Shown here: positions 1 through 4,858 of the stretch, piece by piece | Position numbering within the stretch: position 1 is the first letter of the stretch | Layout of the letters: each line of letters opens with the position of its first letter | NCBI GenBank assembly: GCA_039586095.1 | Contig: JBDHLB010000106.1 | Location: forward strand, 1-6,165 | DNA: 6,165 bases | Direction of reading: 5' to 3' | DNA from: JBDHBD01 sp039586095 | GTDB lineage: Bacteria; Gemmatimonadota; Gemmatimonadetes; Palauibacterales; Palauibacteraceae | The notes under the pieces: generated by a model | What the model was told of the DNA's origin: nothing | The model's input: only the letters and a program-made list of their open reading frames with translations | Database searches by the model: none | Program-made: the position numbers and the translations under genes

Positions 1-282
1 ACGGACTTTCTCTTCGTCCTCTCGCCGCGCGGTGAGCAGAATCACGGGGATTCCTTCGGTGCGGTCGTTGCTTCTCAATTGCCTCAAGACCTCGAAACCG
101 TTCGTACCGGGCAGCATGAGATCCAGGATCACCAGGTCGGGTGGATCGGCTGTAGCCGCCTCGATCGCACTCGGGCCATTCACGGCCGTGCTGACCCGAT
201 ACCCCTTGCGACTCAGGTGGTAGACGATGACGCTCAGAATGTCTGGCTCATCGTCTACGACGAGTATGCGTTCGTCGAGCAT
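1..282 (-). CDS. Response regulator, receiver domain (PhoB/OmpR-like), partial: C-terminal part beyond left edge
   Basis: Reading leftward from an ATG at 282-280, the frame stays open to the window edge and gives 94 residues of a CheY-like receiver domain. The N-terminus is MLDERILVVDDEPDI, with the acidic Mg-binding pair D10-D11. The expected phospho-acceptor is D54 in DLVILDLMLPGTNGFEV, and the switch threonine is T84 in VILLTA. The conserved lysine and the output domain would lie outside the window. By family knowledge, such a protein is phosphorylated by a sensor kinase and usually acts as a DNA-binding regulator. The sequence resembles PhoB-type receivers, but the effector type cannot be seen. 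A GGAG lies only 3 nt before the ATG, which is rather close. An in-frame GTG at 291-289 is an alternative start, and an in-frame stop lies further upstream. The porin gene lies 252 bp upstream on the same strand, and a Pho-box-like repeat sits in between. Confidence 0.9.
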   Translation of the reverse strand, partial: MLDERILVVDDEPDILSVIVYHLSRKGYRVSTAVNGPSAIEAATADPPDLVILDLMLPGTNGFEVLRQLRSNDRTEGIPVILLTARREDEEKVR

Positions 283-390
283 GCTCTCCACGTCACACAG
301 TTGCTGGTCGCCCGCCCCCGGCGACCCCTCGTCACCGGCTCAGCTGCTTGCTCGCAACGTCTTTCAAGTATCGCCGAAGTGGCTCGCTCT

Positions 391-419
391 TGTACGGATA
401 GCGTAACAAGAAGGTAACG
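391..419 (-). promoter_or_regulatory. Pho-box-like tandem heptamers upstream of the response regulator
   Basis: On the minus strand three 7-mers are separated by 4-nt spacers: CGTTACC (419-413), TTCT, TGTTACG (408-402), CTAT, CCGTACA (397-391). The 11-nt period, with one site per helical turn, is the known layout of PhoB/PhoP operators. The first two units share GTTAC and the third is degenerate (GTACA). The array ends about 108 nt before the regulator start and lies after the porin stop, so it would control the regulator (autoregulation). The assignment rests on spacing and on a phosphate-type gene neighbourhood. The exact recognition sequence in this lineage is unknown to me, and I see no strong -10 element downstream. 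Confidence 0.35.
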
Positions 420-534
420 ATCGCTTCGCCGTGGAGCCGGGCGGGTCGCGGGGGCCACCGAATGGCACGTCGCTGCGCGTGCGTTACCGGGAGACGGGGA
501 GAAAGCGGCGATCTGCTCCGATCCTGGCTGCGTC

Positions 535-1638
535 TCAGAAATCCACCTGGACGACGAGCGCGAACTGGTTCCCGGCGATCGTCGGCGCGGGTGGCGAGTC
601 GTGGAGGGCGAACGCGTATTGTAGCCCGATCTTCGCGTAGTAGCCCGGATAGATGTTCAGCCCCACGGCGAGGAAGTCACGGCTCTCGCCCTGCGCGGGA
701 CTGAAGCCGTCGTAGCGTAGCACCGCCTCGAGCGCTCCCCACACGCTGTAACTGCCTTCGATGTACCCGCCGTACGCGTCCAGATCGTCGAGCTCGCCGT
801 CGTCCGGGCCCTCGCCATCGTCCGGTTCCTCCAGATCGAATTCGCCCCGCAGATACTCACCCCGGAACGTGAAGGCGCGATAGCTGGCGTAGAAATCGGC
901 ACCCAGCAGGAGGCGTTCGCCGGCGAAGCTGTCTGGATCGAACAGGGGAACGGCGTCGGGCAGGGGCGTCACGAGACCCGGACCCAACTCGGCCGCGTCG
1001 TCGTCGGAATAGGCGATGCTCGCACCCACCTGGATCACCAGGTCCTCGTAGAACTCGATCGGGCCGATCGTATTGAACTGCCCCCGGGCCGCGAACATGT
1101 AACGGCCGTCGTCGTTGTCGAGCGTGCGGCCGTTGCCGTTGTAGATGCCGCCGCCGTACGTGAGACGATTGTCCAACGCCTCACCGAACAGCGTCACCCC
1201 GACTTGCCGACCCGGCGCGATCGCGTCGCTCGCCTGCGCGCGACGGAGGAACATGAAGTCACCCTCGTCCTCCATCGCCTCCAGCCCGAAGTAAGGCCGG
1301 GAGAGCCCGAACCCTACGTTCGCTTCGGGGATGATCGGGAAGTCCAGGCGCGCGTCGAGCAGGCGGAGCACGTCGTCCTCCGTGTCGAACTCGCCGCGTA
1401 CAAAGTACTCGAACACGAGACCGATCTCGCCGCCCAGACTGACATGGGCGTCGAACACCTCGAAGCCGTCGCTCGCTCCCGTTTCCTCCGGCTGGCTTCG
1501 GAACCCGGTGCGCAGAAGCCCTCCGATCTCGACCGGCGCACCCTCCTGCGCGACGAGGGCCGTGGGAGAGTTCACGTACGCGCCCACCATCAGGCCTGCG
1601 GCGGCGACGACTGCCGGCCAACATCTGGTCTCGATCAC
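535..1638 (-). CDS. Porin_O_P-family outer-membrane porin (OprP/OprO-like)
   Basis: This is a 367-residue outer-membrane beta-barrel protein. A signal peptide covers residues 1-30, with hydrophobic core AVVAAAGLMVGAYV and probable cleavage after ALVA. The rest alternates short amphipathic strands and Gly/Asp-rich turns, and the chain ends in VVQVDF, whose terminal Phe is the usual barrel-assembly signal. Segments such as GRQVGVTLFGEALDNRLTY and GGIYNGNGRTLDNDDGRYMF are typical of the phosphate-selective porin O/P family; members form trimeric anion channels. The start is a GTG with a good AGGAG 6 nt upstream. Oddities: the mature protein is strongly acidic, has a single lysine (K336), and carries an Asp/Glu-rich loop at about 266-287 containing two PDDGE copies. 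That argues for caution about phosphate selectivity. The gene lies 71 nt downstream of the membrane-protease gene and upstream of a response regulator; no clear terminator follows its stop. The family call is good, the substrate is not established. Confidence 0.85.
   Translation of the reverse strand: MIETRCWPAVVAAAGLMVGAYVNSPTALVAQEGAPVEIGGLLRTGFRSQPEETGASDGFEVFDAHVSLGGEIGLVFEYFVRGEFDTEDDVLRLLDARLDFPIIPEANVGFGLSRPYFGLEAMEDEGDFMFLRRAQASDAIAPGRQVGVTLFGEALDNRLTYGGGIYNGNGRTLDNDDGRYMFAARGQFNTIGPIEFYEDLVIQVGASIAYSDDDAAELGPGLVTPLPDAVPLFDPDSFAGERLLLGADFYASYRAFTFRGEYLRGEFDLEEPDDGEGPDDGELDDLDAYGGYIEGSYSVWGALEAVLRYDGFSPAQGESRDFLAVGLNIYPGYYAKIGLQYAFALHDSPPAPTIAGNQFALVVQVDF
793..825 (-). repeat. Short tandem duplication inside the porin gene
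   Basis: On the plus strand CTCGCCGTCGTCCGG (793-807) recurs as CTCGCCATCGTCCGG (811-825), with an 18-nt period and one mismatch. It encodes the two PDDGE copies in the acidic loop of the porin and keeps the reading frame. It looks like a slippage-born loop expansion at a probable surface-exposed site. Confidence 0.7.
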
Positions 1639-1644
1639 TTCAAT

Positions 1645-1649
1645 CTCCT
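1645..1649 (-). promoter_or_regulatory. Ribosome binding site fixing the GTG start of the porin
   Basis: AGGAG on the minus strand lies 6 nt before the GTG at 1638-1636. No ATG in this frame gives a complete signal peptide, so this site supports the GTG start. Confidence 0.7.
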
Positions 1650-1709
1650 ATCCGATCACACCCGGTCGGCCGGTCGCCGACACGGCGCTCGCAGTATTTG
1701 TTCGCGGTG

Positions 1710-2444
1710 TTAACGGCGTTCGTTCGCGGCCACGTTCTCGTCCGGCTCGCCCTCGACATCGGGCATCAACAAGCGCCACGCACCGAGACCGATGGCCGCG
1801 TTCATCCAGAAGTGGGCCACGATCGCCGGAAACAGGCTTCCGGTTCGCAAAACGGGTACGGCCAGAATGCCACCCAAGACCGCCGCCCTCAAGATCCCCG
1901 CCATTCGCTGGTACCCGTGGGCGAATCCGAACGAGACGGATGTCACCACGGCCGCGAGCCACGGCAGACCCCACCAGGTCGTGAATACGTGGAGCAGGAA
2001 ACCGCGATAGATGTACTCCTCGCACACGGCACCCACCCCGGCCAGCAGGAGGAACCCTCTCTTCTCGCCTGCGTCGCGCGGCATGAGAAGCTGCGCGATT
2101 TCGCTTTCCTCCAGTTGCAGCCGTCGTGCGCCGACCGCAACCAGCCAGGCGAGACCGAGTCCGGCGATGGCGATGCCCAGGGACCAGCCGATGGACCCCA
2201 TGACACCCTCCACGCGCCAGCCGAGCGCCTCATCGGGGACGCCCTGCCAGCGGGCGACGGCGAATGTGACGCCGGCGACCACCAGAAGAGAGAGCCCGAT
2301 CGACACGTAGATCGCCCGCCGAAAGCGAACGGCGCGGCGAAGCTCCTCCATGTCCAGATCACGACCCGAGTCGCGCACCGCGAGTGCGGGCAGCCCCACC
2401 AGCAGCAGGATGGCGAAGGTATAGAGTATGGGCCCGCCGTCCAT
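1710..2444 (-). CDS. CPBP (CAAX/Abi-type) intramembrane glutamic metalloprotease
   Basis: This is a 244-residue multi-pass inner-membrane protein. Hydrophobic segments lie at about 5-22, 44-64, 84-105, 131-141, 160-174, 186-199 and 204-222. The family's catalytic motifs are all present: EEYIYRG (E142, E143, R147), FGFAH (H176) and HFWMN (H211, N215). Members of the CPBP family include Rce1-like CAAX proteases and bacteriocin-immunity or processing proteins; the substrate here is unknown. The frame is open well upstream, across the divergent amidase gene, but the start at 2444 is preferred: MDGGPIL leads directly into the first membrane segment, and GGAGAG lies 9 nt upstream. Codons before it would encode an Arg-rich, non-membrane sequence antisense to the amidase gene. 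The hydrophilic tail after about 228 is acidic. The porin follows after 71 nt on the same strand, so co-transcription is possible. Nothing in the neighbourhood explains its job. Confidence 0.9.
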   Translation of the reverse strand: MDGGPILYTFAILLLVGLPALAVRDSGRDLDMEELRRAVRFRRAIYVSIGLSLLVVAGVTFAVARWQGVPDEALGWRVEGVMGSIGWSLGIAIAGLGLAWLVAVGARRLQLEESEIAQLLMPRDAGEKRGFLLLAGVGAVCEEYIYRGFLLHVFTTWWGLPWLAAVVTSVSFGFAHGYQRMAGILRAAVLGGILAVPVLRTGSLFPAIVAHFWMNAAIGLGAWRLLMPDVEGEPDENVAANERR

Positions 2445-2505
2445 CGATTCGCGCTCTCCGGGGGGGGTTGCGAGGCCTCTGCGTCCGATGTCTCGGTACG
2501 AACGA

Positions 2506-2534
2506 TCGATACGGCCGCCGACCCTGTCCGGCAA
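2506..2534 (-). promoter_or_regulatory. Candidate sigma-70-type promoter for the CPBP protease gene
   Basis: On the minus strand TTGCCG (2534-2529) and TATCGA (2511-2506) are separated by exactly 17 nt. Transcription would begin near 2499 and give a leader of about 55 nt. The -10 matches the consensus at only three positions, so this is a weak call. It rests mainly on correct spacing and location in the divergent intergenic region. Confidence 0.25.
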
Positions 2535-2562
2535 CACCCTCCCGCGATGCTCTCTGGATGCG

Positions 2563-2591
2563 TTGACAGGCCATAAGCCGTCACGGACGTT
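2563..2591 (+). promoter_or_regulatory. Candidate promoter with a perfect -35 for the amidase-nadE genes
   Basis: A perfect TTGACA lies at 2563-2568. At 17-nt spacing the -10 position reads GACGTT (2586-2591), which is a poor match. Transcription from such a promoter would start close to the ATG at 2598 and give a leaderless or nearly leaderless mRNA. The absence of a good Shine-Dalgarno sequence before that ATG is consistent with this. Low confidence because of the poor -10. Confidence 0.25.
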
Positions 2592-2597
2592 ACGCGC

Positions 2598-3557
2598 ATG
2601 AAGCTGCATGTGGCGATCGCCCAGTTCCGACCGGTCAAAGCCGACCCTCACGCCAGCCTGGATCGCGTGGAGGCTGCCCTGGCGGAGGCGGCCCGCCTGG
2701 AGCCGATGCCGGATCTTGTCGTGTTTCCGGAGGCGACGCTCACCGGCTATTTCCTCGAAGGCGGAGTACGGGAGGGGGCTCGTACGGCGACCGCCCTCTT
2801 CGAAGACCTGCAGGAGCGCTACGCGAGGGTCGCCGATTCGACCGTGCCCCTGGACGTGGCGATCGGGTTCTACGAACTGGGCGACCGCCGCGTCTACAAC
2901 GCCGCGCTGTACGCAGAGCTCGGGGGAACCTCTCCGCGGATCGTGCACCGCCATCGCAAGGTCTTTCTCCCGACCTACGGCGTCTTCCAGGAGGAGCGCT
3001 TCGTCGAATCGGGTCCCGGTATCGCGGCCTTCGACACACGCTGGGGCCGGGCCGCCGTGCTGATCTGCGAGGATGCGTTCCACTCGATCTCCGGCACCCT
3101 GGCCGCGCTCGACGGCGCGGAGGTCATCGTGGTGCTGAGTGCGTCACCGGCCCGAGGGGCGGGTCCTGGATCCGGCTTGCCCGGAAACGTCGCGCGCTGG
3201 GACCACCTGGGTGGAGCGATGGCGACGGAGCATGGTGTGTTCGTCGTCGTCTCACAGCTGGTCGGTTTCGAGGGCGGAAAGGGATTCGCTGGTGGTTCGG
3301 CCGCCTACACACCCTCGGGGGAATGCCTGGTACGGGGACCGCTGTGGGACGAGGCGCTCCTCAGCGTGACGTTCGACACGGAGGAACAGGTGTCGGCCAG
3401 GGCGGAGGAACCGTTGCTCTCGGATCTCGAGCGCTCGTGGACGCGGTTGCTGCTGAACAGCCCCGGTGCGCGTGTCACGCACGGCCCTCGCACCCTCGAT
3501 GACGGGTCTGCAGATCCGGAGGACCGCGGCGTCGGGGAGGATCGGGAGGTCACCTGA
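2598..3557 (+). CDS. Nitrilase-superfamily amidase, probable glutaminase partner of NadE
   Basis: This is a 319-residue carbon-nitrogen hydrolase with the full Glu-Lys-Cys triad: E45 in FPEATLTGY, K121 in HRKVFLPTYGVF, and C157 in LICEDAFH. The protein starts directly with the first core strand (MKLHVAIAQFRPVKAD), which fixes the start at 2598 although no strong Shine-Dalgarno precedes it. Two details resemble the glutaminase domain of fused glutamine-dependent NAD synthetases more than generic nitrilases: the lysine region K-x-x-LPxYGVFxExR, and ICED around the nucleophile. The stop is only 2 nt before nadE, and the ribosome binding site of nadE lies inside this gene's last codons, so the two are probably translationally coupled. 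The inferred role is hydrolysis of glutamine to supply ammonia to NadE in the cytoplasm. The last roughly 30 residues are an acidic, low-complexity tail. Alternative: an omega-amidase or other amidase that merely neighbours nadE. The superfamily is certain; the substrate is inferred. Confidence 0.9.
   Translation: MKLHVAIAQFRPVKADPHASLDRVEAALAEAARLEPMPDLVVFPEATLTGYFLEGGVREGARTATALFEDLQERYARVADSTVPLDVAIGFYELGDRRVYNAALYAELGGTSPRIVHRHRKVFLPTYGVFQEERFVESGPGIAAFDTRWGRAAVLICEDAFHSISGTLAALDGAEVIVVLSASPARGAGPGSGLPGNVARWDHLGGAMATEHGVFVVVSQLVGFEGGKGFAGGSAAYTPSGECLVRGPLWDEALLSVTFDTEEQVSARAEEPLLSDLERSWTRLLLNSPGARVTHGPRTLDDGSADPEDRGVGEDREVT
3544..3550 (+). promoter_or_regulatory. Ribosome binding site of nadE inside the end of the amidase gene
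   Basis: GGGAGGT lies 9 nt before the nadE ATG at 3560 and overlaps the final codons of the amidase gene. It fixes the nadE start and suggests translational coupling of the two genes. Confidence 0.75.
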
Positions 3558-3559
3558 CC

Positions 3560-4498
3560 ATGCCCGACCGATCCGATCAAGATCCCGATCGCTCGAGCGC
3601 CGTGAAGCCGTGGGATGAAACCGCGTGGCGGGGCGACCTCGAGTCGTCTTGGCAACGGCCGCGGCCCTCGCCGGACGATCTGAGCCCCCTGGAGATCGAC
3701 CCCGAGCTGGTCGAAAGCTGGCTGGTCGAGTTTCTTCGCGACGAGCTGAGCCGACGGCGTGGCTTCAAGCGCGTCGTCGTGGGACTCTCCGGCGGTGTGG
3801 ATTCCACCGTCACGGCGGCGCTGTCCGCGCGAGCGCTCGGCCCTGAAGCCGTGCTCGGCTTCCTGCTCCCCTACCGGACCTCGAGTGACGAGAGTCGGGC
3901 GCATGCCGAGCTGGTGGCCGAGTGGCTGGGCATCGGGACGCGTACGATCTCTATTACCGACGCGGTAGACGGCTACCTGGCCCGGTTCGAGCCGGATGCA
4001 AGCGACCACCGGCGGGGAAACGTCGCGGCCCGTCAGCGCATGATCATCCTGTTCGACCAGGCGGCCAAGCTTCACGCGCTGCCCGTGGGCACGGGGAACA
4101 AGTCGGAGCGATTACTGGGCTACTTCACGTGGCACGCCGACGACTCGCCGCCGATCAACCCCCTGGGGGACCTGTTCAAGAGCCAGGTGTGGGCCCTCGC
4201 GCGCGGCCTGGGTGTGCCCGCCGAGATCGTCGACAAACCGGCCACTGCCGACCTCATACGGGGGCAGACCGACGAGTCGGATCTCGGAATCTCATATCCG
4301 GAGGCCGACCTCATTCTGCATTACCTCCTGACCGGTTACTCGCCGACCCGGCTGGCCGACTGCGGTTTCGAGCCCGAGAAGATAGGGATCGTACGGGAGC
4401 GTCTGGAGAGCACCCACTGGAAGCGCCACCTGCCGACGGTCGCGATGCTGTCGGAGACGACGATTGGCGAGTGGTACCTGCGCCCCGTCGATTACTGA
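3560..4498 (+). CDS. nadE: NAD synthetase (NadE), stand-alone synthetase domain
   Basis: This 312-residue protein catalyses the last step of NAD biosynthesis: ATP-dependent amidation of deamido-NAD. The adenylation P-loop is SGGVDST at 77-83. Further family motifs are GNVAARQRM (153-161), the GTGNKSE stretch (177-183) followed by LGYFTWHADDSPPINPLGDLFKSQV, and KPATADLIRGQTDESDLGISY (226-246) with the conserved GQTDE. The C-terminal region contains the WKRHLP element. There is no fused glutaminase domain, so by itself it resembles ammonia-using NadE, but the nitrilase-type amidase gene directly upstream suggests a two-subunit glutamine-dependent enzyme. The first roughly 40 residues are a hydrophilic, Asp/Arg/Pro-rich extension that makes it longer than the roughly 275-residue E. 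coli enzyme. The start is supported by GGGAGGT 9 nt upstream. A cobalamin riboswitch begins about 30 nt after the stop. Confidence 0.96.
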   Translation: MPDRSDQDPDRSSAVKPWDETAWRGDLESSWQRPRPSPDDLSPLEIDPELVESWLVEFLRDELSRRRGFKRVVVGLSGGVDSTVTAALSARALGPEAVLGFLLPYRTSSDESRAHAELVAEWLGIGTRTISITDAVDGYLARFEPDASDHRRGNVAARQRMIILFDQAAKLHALPVGTGNKSERLLGYFTWHADDSPPINPLGDLFKSQVWALARGLGVPAEIVDKPATADLIRGQTDESDLGISYPEADLILHYLLTGYSPTRLADCGFEPEKIGIVRERLESTHWKRHLPTVAMLSETTIGEWYLRPVDY

Positions 4499-4530
4499 CG
4501 CTCCCTTGCGCCTCGGGCTCTCGCTGCCTA

Positions 4531-4713
4531 ACGGTGTGGGTGCCAGAAAAGAGACGTGGGGTGTTGGAAGGCCGGTGAGAATCCGGCGCGGCCCCGCCAC
4601 TGTGAGAGGCCCGGAGGTTCCGTAACCCTCCGGAGCGGTGCGCTCACGACGCCACTGGGCGAGTGCCCGGGAAGGCGAGCGGCACTGCCTCGAGCCAGGA
4701 GACCGCCCCCGTC
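4531..4713 (+). ncRNA. Cobalamin (adenosylcobalamin-type) riboswitch aptamer
   Basis: The conserved core is present in the right order: GGTGCC (4539-4544), the GCCGG-TGAGAAT-CCGGC hairpin (4571-4587), GCCCCGCCACTGTGA (4590-4604), CCACTGGG (4652-4659) with GGGAAGG (4669-4675), and the B12 box AGCCAGGAGACC at 4693-4704. The B12 box has one deviation from consensus just after it (GCCC instead of GGCC or TGCC). A perfect 7-bp peripheral hairpin, CCGGAGG/CCTCCGG, lies at 4611-4633. The ends can close as ACGG (4531-4534) with CCGT (4709-4712), and GTGCC (4540-4544) can pair with GGCAC (4681-4685). By family knowledge it binds cobalamin and represses the downstream gene, here a BtuB-like receptor. 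The exact 5' end is approximate. Confidence 0.95.
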
Positions 4714-4726
4714 TCGGATCCATGAG

Positions 4727-4795
4727 CCCCTCGCGGGAGGGGAATGGGTCGACGCGAGCAGAGTCTCGATCGTCGCGCAGCCCGTTCTCTTCCCC
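4727..4795 (+). promoter_or_regulatory. Riboswitch expression platform: alternative antiterminator and anti-antiterminator helices
   Basis: Two mutually exclusive folds can be drawn. In one, CCCCTC (4727-4732) pairs with GAGGGG (4737-4742) around a 4-nt loop. In the other, GGGGAA (4739-4744) pairs with TTCCCC (4790-4795), enclosing GGG (4746-4748) with CCC (4781-4783), CGACG (4750-4754) with CGTCG (4771-4775), and CGAG (4755-4758) with CTCG (4765-4768). The second fold uses up the 5' arm of the terminator at 4791-4798, so it would act as antiterminator. The first would release that arm. The pairings are read by eye; which state the ligand favours is inferred. Confidence 0.5.
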
Positions 4796-4824
4796 GTCTG
4801 GAGAGGACGGGGATTCTTGTTTGT
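4791..4824 (+). terminator. Intrinsic terminator of the cobalamin riboswitch
   Basis: A perfect 8-bp stem, TCCCCGTC (4791-4798) with GACGGGGA (4806-4813), closes a 7-nt loop. It is followed by TTCTTGTTTGT, an interrupted T-tract. It lies between the B12 box and the receptor start, as expected for a transcriptional OFF switch, and could also end transcripts coming from nadE. Confidence 0.8.
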
Positions 4825-4858
4825 AGCGCGGTTACACAGGCGTCGGCGGCGTGTGGCG

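Noticed and set aside
454..466. Small hairpin GCCA-CCGAA-TGGC between the porin stop and the response regulator
   Set aside because: The stem has only 4 bp and no T-tract on either strand, so I do not call it a terminator.
1662..1677. CCGGTCGG/CCGGTCGC direct repeat in the 71-nt gap between the protease and porin genes
   Set aside because: Two short copies in GC-rich DNA with no partner feature; chance is likely.
1204..1713. Plus-strand open frame opposite the N-terminal half of the porin
   Set aside because: The composition is that of an antisense shadow, without a domain or ribosome binding site. The porin frame has a signal peptide and a terminal barrel signal.
1689..1720. Second possible Pho-box-like site upstream of the porin
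   Set aside because: GTTAAC and GAACAA on the minus strand fall at about an 11-nt step but do not share the GTTAC core, so the match is too weak to report as a site.
1698..2576. Plus-strand open frame opposite the CPBP protease gene
   Set aside because: The product is His/Gln/Pro-rich and hydrophilic without motifs. The opposite strand carries a membrane protease with all catalytic motifs.
2445..3083. Upstream extension of the CPBP protease frame on the minus strand, opposite the amidase gene
   Set aside because: The frame stays open but encodes Arg/Gly-rich sequence with no family features, antisense to a catalytically complete amidase. The start at 2444 has a ribosome binding site and leads straight into the first membrane segment.
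3305..4075. Minus-strand open frame across the amidase-nadE junction
   Set aside because: It lies antisense to two well-supported enzymes, and its product shows no recognisable motif or domain.
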